Source: Xanthostigma xanthostigma (taxonomy: Eukaryota; Arthropoda; Insecta; Raphidioptera; Raphidiidae). Taken from it: a stretch of DNA of 64,000 bases. The translations under genes were made by a program, and so were the position numbers. This document shows positions 1 through 11,105 of this stretch, one piece after another (position 1 is the first letter of the stretch; the number at the start of each line of letters is the position of its first letter). The DNA is taken from NCBI GenBank assembly GCA_963575645.1, contig OY754468.1:47627665-47691664 (forward strand), in the 5' to 3' direction. The notes under the pieces are model-generated. The model was given only the letters and a program-made list of their open reading frames with translations. It had not been told where the DNA came from and made no database searches.

Positions 1-67
1 AAACCAAAAATCCGTATTCAGATCCGTATCCGCGGATATACATTGTTAACGATCCGGCACATCACTA
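1..67. repeat. end of a hAT-like element (GTGCCGGAT family)
   Basis: The first 67 bases are the terminus of the repeat family seen complete at 26737-27260: repeated ATCCGTATCCGCGGAT motifs followed by the terminal CCGGCACATCACTA. The rest of the copy lies outside the window. Confidence 0.75.
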
Positions 68-2369
68 ATTATAACTAGGAAATTTTTAAAAAACGTGTGA
101 GACTCGCCCACGTAATCTCACAGGGGAAGTGGAACTTCTTTAGAGTTATGAGCTCGTTTCATCGACGCGTTATCCAGTTTGCGTAACCAGAAGTACCACT
201 TTAAATATGTGTCAAATTCTAGTAAATAGAAAACTTCCTAATTGTGATTTTTGTTTTCATTAATGATTTTAATTTTCGAAATGACATTTCTTCGAGAAGA
301 GACTTTGGATTTGTAAGTTTTTATTTGTTTTAGAATAAAGAGTTCCTGGCTTGTTCCAAAGAATCTTCAAAATTTGTAAATAAAAAGCTAAATTTTGATG
401 CTAGCATACTTTTTAATAGCTGCTATTTTTTAGGAATGTTTGTACCCGGTTGTGATTTTTACTATCTGTAAGCTCTTTTCATTTAATGGCTTACTATCGT
501 TTTTTTATGTAAGTGTTAAGCATCTACTATCTTCTTTAAAAGATGAGTTAATTCCCTGTGATTCTTATTTACTCCGTGTGACTTAAGGACGTAATCCTAT
601 GTTCAGGCTCGTTTTCAACCGTTATTTCAGAATTTTTTTTAATATCAAAATAATGTACGATGTTTTCAATTTTGTTACATGTTTTTACTGACATCGTAAA
701 CTAAAAAAAAATTTTTTTTTTGCTTAATTTTATGCCATTTTATAATTGTTTTTTTAACCTAAAGTAGACAACTTTAAATGGAAGTAGGTGGGTAGCGCGG
801 GTGATAACGTCACTTGGAATCAACTGAATTATAAAAATTAAATTAGTTATTGTTTCGTAGGCTTGTGGCTCTATCCCGTACTAGAAATAAACATTTTTAT
901 TGATAAATAACAAAATGGCGGGTTTTAGAAAAAAACAACGAGAAAATCGTGATTTTTTCGTTGAAAATCGGTTAAAAAAAATAGAAATAATTTTTATAAT
1001 TAAGTAATTCTAGTACCGGACGGAGCTATTGTTGTGTAGAATACCCTGTGCAAAACTGAAAGCAATCGGTTGTATACAATTGTTTCAATCACCCGCGCCA
1101 CTTAGAAAAACGTAGTTTTGAGAAAAACGCGTTTAATAATTTCAGATTTCTTACAAAAAAATAAAAATGAATATTTACACTAATCAGCTATGCCTGGTGT
1201 ATATTAAACCTTCAGTTTCTTCAAAGGCATCGTTTTCTGCTAATTTGTTTGCTCTACTCTGCGAGAGTATAAGGGTAACGTGATAACAATTGAGAGGTAA
1301 AAGCGTTGCTGCTCTCGACTATATGCTATAGCTTTGTAAATATTTAATATTTCGGTCTAAAATTTTTACAGTATTTTCTCTATTTATTATACTTACTAAA
1401 AATGTAAAAAAAATAAATTCGTTTTTTCAAAACCCGAACACCAGACTACGTCCTTAAGTCTTTTACAATTATAAAACTTAACTTTTACAGTATCAACTCT
1501 ACACTGAAAAACGTTTCATAATAATTAGGTATAATTAAATATCTACAAATAGGTAATAAAAATAGCTATTTTGGAATTAATGAAAAGTTTAATGTTATTT
1601 ACTAACCCTTCAATATTTGTAGTTTCTTTAATACGAAAAGTTACTCAACGCGTTTTTTAAATACTGGGTATTTATAAATCGTGTTTTATTATAATGGTTG
1701 TGATCCTTCGCTTATATTTTTAGTTATCTAACGTTCACAATATAAGTATTGTGCATAATGAAATCATATAGTATTGCCATATGACTAAATACTAGACATA
1801 TTGTAAATTAGTATAGAATCCTTCCGATATAAAATTAGTAAAATTGCCACCAGCGCTGCTAGCGGTTAGATTTCTATAAATAAAACAATAATCGGTGAAA
1901 TGATTTTAGTACTTACTTGTATAGTATTACATATATAAATGTACAATACTATGCTCATTAATATTATTTTGTGTTATTTGTAACTTAATGCCATTTTAAA
2001 AGCTCTTGTGTCAAAAATTACCATTACGTTTAAATTTTTCTTTTAATAAATGACAATTTTTTAGAAATCGCCAATCATTTTTCTATCGAACACTTTCCTT
2101 GACCAGATATCCGCTAATAACCTTGACTGATGAACATCAGCGCTATTAGTGCCCAAAGAATGGACTATCAAGTGGACTGTACTTCCTGGTCTATGAATAT
2201 ATCTTCTTTGATCAGGACCAGTCTTGTTGTTTCTTTTTTTTTTAATAAGGGTACAAGTAATGTATAATGTGGGCAGTTAGTCACCCTAAGTAAATTTGAA
2301 AACTGTTTTGACACAAAAAGCCTCATTTTATCTAAATCTATAAAAATCAATGCCACTTTTCGTTGTAAT
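68..2369. other. AT-rich stretch, no gene seen
   Basis: About 2.3 kb of AT-rich sequence with many homopolymer runs. I see no ORF with coding character, no RNA gene and no clear element boundaries. The small ORF at 2168-2356 (minus) is low-complexity and not supported. Confidence 0.5.
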
Positions 2370-3214
2370 TTTATAACTCAAGAACGGGCTCACCTATCCA
2401 AACCAAATGTTTAGGCTTTGTTCGGACTATTTAGTAGATGGTTTATGTGAAGTTTACACAAAATCGGTCGAGCGGTTCTCATTTATCACATTTTTTGTAA
2501 CAAATGAATTCAATAAATGGCGGATCATTTTGTTAATGGGAATTTTGCTGTCAAATTGAAACTTTTTTCGGATGGGGACTGTGCTGTCAAATTGAAACTT
2601 TTTTTAGTATTGACAGTACAAGCATGTTGTTATGTCATTCATGCGGTCATTTCATTTTGGACGTGCTTCGATTAAAGCAAATTGTCAGCGATAATTATTG
2701 CTTTGTGTTTATATTTTTAAACATATTGTTGAGTGCATTCATACAAACGGTGAGTCTTGAATTGTTCAAATGTACTATGTATATGTGTGCGTGTACTTTT
2801 CTCAGTTTTTTAGTGAGCCGTCGGTGTTTCATATCGTTTACAGGCTTTTTTTGAATTAAATTGTCAAACGCATTTACACAAACGGTAAGTTTTGAACTGT
2901 TGAAGTGAATTACATGTATGTATGTGTGTTTCTTTATTTGAAAAAACATATTGTGTGCATACGGGTGTTTTATTCTTTTGTAACAGATGGAAGCACGTCG
3001 ATTTAAAAATGAATTATTTAATGACATTTTTATATATTTTTATTGACGTATGCAGTCATATATATTTCCATACACACATATACGCACATGTATATTTTAA
3101 AATAGCTAGCAATTAATAAAATATTTTTTTGTTTGAATAAATGAATTTGATGTTCCAATTAAATTATTTTATTATTTCACTTTATACATAGCGAAGCACG
3201 TACCGGGCTGCTAA
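2370..3214 (+). mobile_element. Helitron-like element, 3' end clear, 5' end uncertain
   Basis: The right end (CACTTTATACATAGCGAAGC through GGGCTGCTAATT) is nearly the same as the right end of the Helitron-like element at 25125-25670, which ends GGGCTGCTAGT. The interior holds two diverged copies of a segment (around 2745-2775 and 2885-2915, both ACGGT-AG-TTTGAA type). The left boundary is a guess; the overlapping ORFs at 2624-3116 are fragments of this repeat. Confidence 0.5.
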
Positions 3215-3854
3215 TTAATTATAAAAACACCAATATACCTATTTTAATATTTTATTCGAACTATAATGTCAATAATAAATTGCACTTTATTTTTTAAGTT
3301 GTACAAAGCTTCAGTGACATATTTATATACAAGATTATTACAACATATATTTATTTTCTTTTTTTATATATATATAGAAAAAAACAAATAACAGATAAAC
3401 AGCCAATAAATAAATTTCAAAATGATAATAATGGAATAAAATAACGAAATACAAAATGTAAATTTGATTACTTTTTTGTATTTTCTACTTACAACGCCAA
3501 TAAATAGATGGAACGTTTTCTATCGACTCGGCACATTATTCTATGTTAGAAACACAGTCATACAATCGCGTCGTTTTTAATGGTTATTTCTAGATACAAC
3601 GCGACATTTGACTGCAACTAACAAGATAGTGAGCCGATTCCGCAGAATCTTTATGGCCCTAAATTCTATAAATTACATAATTCTACATAAAAATTACAAA
3701 GTCAACTGTATCGTTACACAAAATGTCAATACTGACAATATAATTTACAAAATCAATACGGGACTAGGAATAGTGTCAAAATGTGTTAAAGTTGTATTTT
3801 TCTTGATGTATAATAATTTACTGGGCACACCCAAGTCTAATTTTACTTTTTTTT
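3215..3854. other. AT-rich stretch, no gene seen
   Basis: AT-rich sequence between a Helitron-like 3' end and a foldback element. The ORF at 3608-3856 has no recognisable domain and runs into the foldback arm, so I do not call it a gene. Confidence 0.4.
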
Positions 3855-4269
3855 AAGAGTATTCGTCCCTGCAAATACTCCCTGCACCCTTTATCTCAAA
3901 TCTTTTCCCCTCGCCTTAAAACGGTTCGCGCTCTCCCGACGCTATTTTTAAAGCTAGAGGGTTCTGGTAAACGCCAAATGAAAGACAAAAAATCAGACTA
4001 CAGATCCCTCAGGCGAATTTTTTGAAAAACAGTTTCGCCTACATGTGAAATATTATGTAACTTATTATTTTTTGCAAAAGGTTGTAAGTTTTTTCAGGAA
4101 TTTTTTTTCAAAAAATTCGCCTGAAGGATCTGTAGTCTGATTCCTTGTCTTCCATTTGGCGTTTACTAGAACCCTTTAGCTTTAAAAATAGCGTCGGGAG
4201 AGTTTTTAGGCGAGGGGAAAAGATTTGAGATGAAGGGTGCAGAGGGTGTTTGCAGGGACGAATACTCTT
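3855..4269. mobile_element. foldback/MITE with long inverted arms
   Basis: Two arms of about 180 bp (3855-4035 and 4090-4269) are imperfect reverse complements. They begin TAAGAGTATTCGTCCCTGC and end GCAGGGACGAATACTCTTA. A spacer of about 55 bp of AT-rich DNA separates them. No transposase is present, so this is a non-autonomous palindromic element. Confidence 0.75.
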
Positions 4270-4639
4270 ACATAAATCTGCAATAGACAATTAATAATCA
4301 AATTGGAATTTTAATATTTAAATAAACCAGACTGTAAATAGAACAAAAAATGGTCTTATCTACCTATTTGTATTTACCAAAGATTAGATTTGTCCTGTTC
4401 AATTTAATATACAGAATGTTCTCAAAATAGATAGTTTAAGAGCGACTTCTACTCAAGAAAGTACATCAAAAAGCAAGTTTAAATTTTGGATAAACTTTTC
4501 GTAAGAGTTTTACAAGCCCTTATAATATGGGTGTTGAAAATCAGTTTCATTAAATAAAACGAAATTTCTCCGAAAATTTACTGAAAATGTTAAATGAAAT
4601 TATCAGAAAGAACCGGTTTTCAACTCTTGCTTTATTGCG

Positions 4640-5100
4640 AATATTAAGGTTGCTAAGCACGAGGCTGGATTTGCCGCTAGATTTGACTACTAGTTTTCTA
4701 GCGCTGGTCTTCTTGATTGCTTTTGTGTGCTCGCTTCACACGAGACGTATTTTCAAGCTTGTTTTGTAGGTAGGTTCGGTGCGCGCGCAGTGACAGTTCA
4801 AATATAAACACAGAGCAAAACGTGTCTGTTGTCTGACTCTGTGCAGAATGACGCAATGTTGGTTTGTGGGCGTTTGTTTCTATCGCCCACGTGCCAAGAT
4901 ACTGTTTCCTGATTGGTTCTTGCTCATACCTAGCAGCGGATCTAGCAAAAAAAAATAGCCCCTGTTCTAATTTTAAAATCTATCTTGTGAGCTAGCAGAT
5001 GAGCCCGCAGTGACGTCATTTCCGGACTCGTACCCAGCCTGCCGGCCAGTAGAAGTCCAAACAGTATTTCCAGCCTCGTGTTCAGCGGCCTTTAAGCTCC
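4640..5100. mobile_element. non-autonomous TIR element (CACGAGGCTGGA family)
   Basis: The left end reads GCACGAGGCTGGATTTGCCG and the right end TCCAGCCTCGTGTTCAGCGG, so the termini are inverted. A related copy lies at about 15640-16075, sharing the internal segments GAACCAATCAGGAAGCAGTA (in inverse) and GCCGGCCAGTAGAAGTCC. No coding capacity is seen. Confidence 0.65.
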
Positions 5101-5295
5101 CTTCTAACAAGTGATAACAAATTGCAATAATTTCGTCAAATAGCATTCGATTTTGAATTTTGACATCCAAATATCCCGGTATTTCACGGTGAAATTTAAA
5201 GTACCTACTCAAAAGTGTTTTGGATGGTTACCCAACTTGATTTGGACAATTTATGTAAGCTGTCTGAATCTGGGTCTCCATCTAAACAGCAAAAG

Positions 5296-8200
5296 CTATC
5301 TACTCATTATACTAAATGTATTATAACCCCTGTAATATGCGTAATACGCACTGAAAAGTGCAGTAGCAGTGGCAGTAAATGCAAGCAATTTAAATGCTCT
5401 ACTTTTTCTCGGTACTAATCGGCTTATATAACTAATATTGCGCATGAAACGATTCTGTTGGCGCTGCATTCTTCGTCGTTTAGCTCTCTCTTCATCCCTT
5501 TTGCGTTGCTCCATTCTAAAATCATATATTTTTACGTTAATTTCAAATCTATACCGGGTGTCCCATTTTAAAGGAACACCTTGAATAACTTTTACAGTTT
5601 TCATTATATGGAAAAATGACCCGAATAAAAGTTGTTTGGTTTGGAGGGGGACATCGTATAAAGACAAATACCACCCCCTACTCTCATCCTCTACGCAGGG
5701 ATGAGGGTGACTTTGACTTTTTTAATAGGAATACCTATTTTTTATTATAAATTAAGATTTTTCTAGAAAAAATATGCAACATTTGTCTGAAACATTTTTT
5801 TACCCGATGCCTCCCTCAACCCTTAAAATGTATGTCAAAAATCGGTTTCCCGAAACTCCATTAAATGTTTATATCTAAACAACGACGTTGCGCAAAAAAA
5901 TATGAGAGGTAAGTGTTGTTTGTTTTGGGACCAGTAAAATTCTCGTGTCACAATTTTGGCTCGCTAATCTCCGAAACCACTGAACTGAATGAAATTTTGT
6001 AAATGTGTCTTGCTTGGTGCAACTTACACTATAGGAGAGTTTTTGTTAAATATTTTGGACAAAATTACGGTGTTTTCTCAAAAAAACTGTTTTAGTAACA
6101 TGTAACGACATCTGATATAATTTACTCAAAGCTATTAGTTCAGAAGCAAACAAAAAAAAACTATTTTGGTACTAAGTAGCAACGTCTGTTAGAATCATAG
6201 ATATTTATATTAATAGATAGCGGATGCCTATCCTTGTGTGCGGAATGGTTCCAATTAGAAGCCATACGGAAGCCATTTTGTACGTGGAAAACGCCGTAAA
6301 AAGCGCGCGGGATTCAAAAAGATTAAATATTTTATAGTATGATGTTGATGGAAAAACAATAAAACTCGCAGTAAACAGTGATATTTCGCTCCAAAACCTA
6401 TTTTTATATTGAAACGTTTCAAAAATTACAAAACTGAGCATAAATATAATATAAAAGCTTAGAACATTTTACATTGTCAGAGTGGCATCAATGCTTGTCA
6501 ACCTTGATGCCAAATTGACAATGTAAAATGTTCTAAGCTTTTACATTATATGTATGCTCAATTTTGTAATTTTTGAACGTTTCAGTATAAAATTAGGTTT
6601 TGGAGCGAAATATCACTGTTTACTGTGAGTTTTGTTGTTTTTCTCAATAAAATCATATTATAAAATAATTAATATTTTTGAATCTCGCGAGCTTTTTACG
6701 GCGTTTTTCACGTACAAAATGACTTCTAAAAGGTACAGGAGACGCTAGTGTATCCGCAATCTATTAAATATATATATTTATGGTTAGAATTCGCTCAAAG
6801 AAGCAAACGAAATACATTTTGCAGTATTACATCTATCGCATCCGGGTAGAACCAGGACAGGCCGCTGGTATATTTATAAAGAAACAATATTGTCTTTCAG
6901 TTGTCGCATTAGAAAACAGACAGCAGTTTTTGAACTAAGAAAATCGGCACAGGATTGTACGTAGGTACAAACTTAATTCACAATGTTGTCTTTTGTCATA
7001 GTCAGTAAAAAAGAACAATTGGTACGCTAATACGATTTCCTGAAGGATTAATTAGATACTTACTCTCGTCTAATCCTTTCTTCCGCGTCTTTTTCAATAT
7101 CTTCAGGAGGATATTTATCGTACAATTTAGTCGCATTTTCTAAAATTCGTTCAAACGGTAAATTGTCAGGCACAGTTGTTAACAAACAATGTATGCTGGC
7201 CATATCACAGTCAACCTCGAAAATATCATCTGCTCGGTACATAACCAATGCCGCAGCTACATATAACGGAGCTAACGGCGGCGAAGCCAGAAAATAATCG
7301 TACAGTCGAACGACGTGTCGATATTGGTTCAAAGAATGGCCAAACCACGTCAAGTACCAAGGCAGTGCAAACATTGTACCTACAGTTGATCTAAAAACGT
7401 AATAAAATATATAAACTGTGTAAATAGTAGTCGATATCGATTTTTGTGCAAATTTACAGTTTCAAGATCTTTCATTGCATCGCATCACTTTTTTATAATT
7501 AGTACAGAAATGCCATGGATTTATAATACGCGCCACGAATCTAAAAGGCTCGGAAGTTAGATGCGAATGCGGGCTTGCGCTTGTACAGTCTGTTGAAAAA
7601 CTACAAACTCGCAACTCAACAAAACTAAAATAGCAATAACAACTTGACAATAGCGTACTCGACTGTACTTTAAAGCAGGAAAGCGACAAGTGACAAAGGC
7701 AACGAGCGATCACGGCCAATCACCGACGAGCGCACGTGCCGTGCAGGTAGCTGGGAGGTGGTGGGAGTATCAACGGCTCTAAAATGTGCCTTTGCGACGC
7801 TGTTTGTGACTAACTTCCGAACCTTTTACATCCGTGGCTCTTATTATACGTAAACTTTAACTATCAATAATAATACATACTTTTCTAAATAATCATACAG
7901 TTTAGGATGTTCTCTTTCTATTAACGGATAAATATAATTTAACCGATTTGATGTTTTTTCCATTGTCGGTTCCATACATTCTCGCAAATGGTTGGTACTA
8001 AGTTTATCCATTATACTAAAAGCTACTGCCTCTCCGACGACTAGTAAAAATGTTATGGCTACGTCGTGGTATCCCTGGTAGTATCGAAGATGCGGGTACT
8101 TCATGATAACTCTTAATATTAAAACGGTTAGTTGATCCTGTAACTCCAATCGTTTGTCGTACGGAATGCCCGGAGGAAATCTTTTCAAAGACCGGTTAAC

Positions 8201-9713
8201 GTCCAACACGACTTGATGGTATTCAATATGTTCGGACAGTTCTTCTAGAGTAGGAGCTACTTCCGATGGATTCGGATCAACTTCCATTAACCTTGGCCAC
8301 ACTCTTTTTCGCAATTCATCTAAAGAAATTATATTTTTTTGTTTGGATCATTAAGAAATTCTTCGCGTTACTAGCGGAAAAATGAACCAGTGGATTCGAA
8401 TTTTTGACGTGATAACGTCTTATAAATTGATGAATCACGTCAAAATAAAAAGATGAAACACCGGCTGCATGCACGAAAAAGTGTAACGTTCCTAACGTTA
8501 CTAAGTGAGCGACTAGAATGCCTTCGGTAGTTTTGAGGCAGATATCATCAACCGATTGAGATGAAAATTTGTATACACGTTTAGTTTGAATGACAATGCA
8601 TGGTTAGCTGTGTGACGTCACTCTAAATCCAATATGGCGGACTTCTAAAGATGGCGGACTAATTTTATTATGCTTTCCTACAATATGGGTATGAAATGAA
8701 AGGGCTTGCTGAGAATAACTCGAAAAATAAAGTGACGTCACTCTAAATCCAATATGGCGGACTTCTAAAGATGGCGGATAATTTTATTATGCTTTCCTAC
8801 AATATGGGTATCAAATGAAAGGGCTTGCTGAGAATAACTCAAAAAATAAAGTGACGTCACTCTAAATTCAATATAGCGGACTTCTAAAGATGGCGGACTA
8901 AGTTTTTGACGTGATAACGTCTTATAAACCAGCTGCACGCACGAAAAAGTGTAACGTTCCGCCTGACCCTGTTGCGTGCAAGCGAGAGCGCAGTAATGTA
9001 TTATTAAATATGATATTCGAGCGGAATACGTTATCACGTAAAACTATCGTCCGTAAACCGACTTTACAGACAACCAATGTTTTTTTATACAAATATCTTA
9101 TTACAGCCAGTCGAAACTTATGTGATCTTGACAGGATACAATCACATAGCGTCTCGCGTTGTATGCAGACGTCAATTCATATTCAACGCCATTTTGAGAC
9201 CCGCTGCGTCATTGTTTCCCGTCGCGATCGCAAATTTCGAAAGGCTGTTTTAAAGCAACCCATTGATCCGTTTTTACACTACTTACTAAACAAAAAACAC
9301 GTGTCAATTTACCATTTATGAGACCATGGTCAGTTTTAGCTAGCCTTCGCCAACACTCTAAATTCGTATCGGGATTATTTAATGCTTTTTCGATTTCTTC
9401 AATCTTCTCTTTTTCAAGAGCAGTTTCTGGAACTAAAGTACAAAAATGAAATTGCGACTTTAAAATATATTATCATATCACGACAAAGCAATTTACTTTT
9501 TTCAAAATTTAATTCATTCTCGTTTAATACTATCGCCGAATTGTTTTCTGATGAAGTTACTTGTAATTTTGTTGAAACATTTATTGAATCATCAATTGAT
9601 GAAGCATCACTCCCTGTTTCAAAATCACTGGTATTTTTCTCACGATCAAATTCTATATTGCTATTAATTGTATTTTCAGTATCCATAATTGTATGTTGTA
9701 ATTTAATATCCAA
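5296..9713 (-). CDS. TBC1D20: TBC1 domain family member 20, Rab GTPase-activating protein
   Basis: Five coding exons on the minus strand: 9497-9713, 9313-9432, 7881-8319, 7064-7390, 5296-5515. All introns are GT-AG with matching phases (1,1,2,2), giving 440 residues; vertebrate TBC1D20 is about 400. The TBC domain spans roughly residues 110-345. It has the arginine finger (VVLDVNRS, Arg155), the glutamine finger (YYQGYHD, Gln194) and the family signatures FLLVVGE, STNHLRE, FALPWYLTWFGH and RHVVRLYD. After a charged Arg/Lys/Glu linker the last exon encodes a C-terminal hydrophobic tail (AFKLLAFTATATALF) that would anchor it in the ER membrane, as in the family. Known role: GAP for Rab1/Rab18 in ER-Golgi traffic and lipid-droplet biology. 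The N-terminus is longer than in vertebrates; Met10 is an alternative start. Intron 4 holds a 580-bp hairpin element and intron 2 holds tandem repeats. Divergent from the gene at 10008. Confidence 0.92.
5520..5760. repeat. GGGTGTCCCATTTTAAA repeat fragment in TBC1D20 intron 4
   Basis: The stretch ACCGGGTGTCCCATTTTAA, followed by GGAACACCTTGAATAAC, resembles a dispersed insect repeat whose ends read GGGTGTCCC. It lies immediately upstream of the last TBC1D20 exon and creates a spurious longer ORF that reads into the exon. Boundaries are not resolved. Confidence 0.4.
6195..6777. mobile_element. long palindromic element, copy 1 (TBC1D20 intron 4)
   Basis: Nearly the whole 580 bp is one imperfect hairpin: arms begin AATAGATAGCGGAT and end ATCCGCAATCTATTAAATAT. 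Internal paired blocks include CGTGGAAAACGCCGTAAAAA, TATTTCGCTCCAAAACCTA and AGCTTAGAACATTTTACATT. A second copy is at 49109-49673. TA-rich flanks suggest a TA-targeting (Tc1/mariner-like) non-autonomous element; that class is an inference. Confidence 0.8.
8398..8480 (+). mobile_element. partial TTTTGACGTGATAACG element (TBC1D20 intron 2)
   Basis: Contains TTTTGACGTGATAACGTC, CTTATAAATTGATGAA and CGGCTGCATGCACG, matching the left part of the family seen at 8904-9078, 20704-20954 and elsewhere; the right part is missing. Confidence 0.65.
8612..8902 (+). repeat. tandem repeat of about 120 bp (TBC1D20 intron 2)
   Basis: The block GTGACGTCACTCTAAATCCA followed by ATGGCGGACTTCTAAAGATG starts at 8612, 8732 and 8851, i.e. 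periods of 120 and 119 bp, about 2.4 copies. Each unit also contains CTTTCCTACAATATGGGTAT and AAAGGGCTTGCTGAGAATAA. Copies differ by only a few bases, so the duplication is recent. Confidence 0.9.
8904..9078 (+). mobile_element. TTTTGACGTGATAACG element (TBC1D20 intron 2)
   Basis: Runs from TTTTGACGTGATAACGTC to CTTTACAGACAACCAAT, with the inverted core ACGTTATCACGTAAAAC near its right end. It is one of seven copies in the window and has no coding capacity. Confidence 0.8.
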
Positions 9714-10007
9714 AATATAATGATGCAGTAATCATGACAGCTTTAAAAACGCAATGACAGTTACTCAAATATGTTAATGACAATTGACAGCGACAGCTTT
9801 GACGCAAAATGAAAATTGTTAAACGTGACAGTCATTTTTTGTAGTGGTGTCCCTGATTTATCAGAACAAAAATTTCATAGAGAAAAAAACTTATATAGAA
9901 TACCGACATGACGTTTTATTGCCGTTTTTTTAAAACAATTGAGAAACTAGACTTTTCCTACGAAACTGTCAAAAATGTAAAATTTCCTTATATTTACAAC
10001 CATTTTC
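9714..10007. promoter_or_regulatory. shared upstream region of TBC1D20 and the 10008 gene
   Basis: Only 294 bp separate the divergent start codons, so this interval probably contains a bidirectional promoter. No TATA box or known binding site is identified with confidence; the motif TGACAG occurs several times. Inferred from position only. Confidence 0.4.
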
Positions 10008-10937
10008 ATGAAAATTATCATGACTCTTGGAACAGAGCATCGAGAAATTGATACAATCATTGATGAAAGAAAAGCATCAGGTTTGTATAGTATTAAAAAA
10101 GTTAATTTCATATTACCCAACGAACAAAATTGTACAGTGCCTGCCGAATGTAATTTATTTCAAAACGAAGATTCATCTGAATCTGATGAAATAGCTTCTT
10201 CCAAAAGTGACGGAAATTTACTAAAATCAGAAAATTGTACCTCAACTCCTGTTTGGCCCAGCGACTCTGAAATAACAGTCATAAGAGTAAAGAGACATGG
10301 TAATTCGTTAAAAAATACTTTGAACGAGCAATGGGAAAGTGTTCATGATGAAGCTGTTCCTGGTGATGGAACACATTTGGGAGAAAGTCCTTCTATGGTA
10401 AATTTGGCCACACTCATTTCTCCGTCAATTCATTCAGTTTTGAACGCTGGTGAATTATTAGTTCCACTTTCATCTTGGGATCCGTCGGATAAACCGTATC
10501 AAAAAATGGAGCGAAAGCAGTGGGAACCCGAAAACACTTCTGTTTCTAAAGAACCGATTTTGGAAGAAATACATAGATCGAATATGCCGAAGCTATCCTT
10601 ATCGGCTTTACATTTTCCTTACATGATGAAGAACAAGTTGTCGCCAAGGCCCGGTGCATTATTCAGTAAATCGCATCAACCTTTGATTTCTACTTCCAAA
10701 ATTGAAAGAGAAATCCGTACAAGCAAAGATATACATGTTATAAAAGCACCACCTGAAAATAATCTCGTACTCGAACACGATACAAGCACTAAGAAAAGTT
10801 TCAAAAATTCGTTCCGCGCCATTTTCTGTCGTTGTTGGAGTCGCCAACATAATAAATATAAATTTGACAATACTCAAGCCGATCTCAGTACTAAACAGTC
10901 TTCAAATCTATCAGATTTAAATAATAATAACAAATAA
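10008..10937 (+). CDS. uncharacterised intronless protein, 309 aa
   Basis: I do not recognise this protein. It is a single open frame of 309 codons on the plus strand. Its codon use resembles the neighbouring genes and it has no frameshift. Visible character: mostly hydrophilic; an acidic Ser/Glu/Asp stretch at about residues 55-75 (SSESDEIASSKSD); a proline- and tryptophan-containing middle (WDPSDKPYQK, KQWEPEN); a basic region from about 200; a small Cys/Trp cluster (FCRCWSRQ) near residue 275; and an asparagine-rich C-terminus. There is no signal peptide, membrane segment or catalytic motif. Met5 (MTLGTEH) is an equally good start. It lies 294 bp from divergent TBC1D20 and only 168 bp upstream of PIGW on the same strand, so the two could share a transcript. 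It could be a rapidly evolving insect-specific gene; no function is proposed. Confidence 0.65.
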   Translation: MKIIMTLGTEHREIDTIIDERKASGLYSIKKVNFILPNEQNCTVPAECNLFQNEDSSESDEIASSKSDGNLLKSENCTSTPVWPSDSEITVIRVKRHGNSLKNTLNEQWESVHDEAVPGDGTHLGESPSMVNLATLISPSIHSVLNAGELLVPLSSWDPSDKPYQKMERKQWEPENTSVSKEPILEEIHRSNMPKLSLSALHFPYMMKNKLSPRPGALFSKSHQPLISTSKIEREIRTSKDIHVIKAPPENNLVLEHDTSTKKSFKNSFRAIFCRCWSRQHNKYKFDNTQADLSTKQSSNLSDLNNNNK

Positions 10938-11105
10938 TTATAAATTAAAAGATTTTTATCAATCTACAGTGCTATATTATAATGTAAAAATAGTCTATAT
11001 ATAAATTAAAATTTGTGACGACAAATTTGTGTAACCTCAAAATTGAACAAGAAATTTAAAGTTAATAAATCTTATACTTAAGCTCGGCCTAAACTTTTTT
11101 TCAAA

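Noticed and set aside
5516-5667. N-terminal extension of the ORF ending at 5296
   Set aside because: The upstream part is intron/repeat sequence. A good acceptor (ATGATTTTAG) at 5516-5517 shows the exon starts at 5515.
9382-9720. Plus-strand ORF of 112 codons
   Set aside because: Antisense to TBC1D20 exons 1 and 2.
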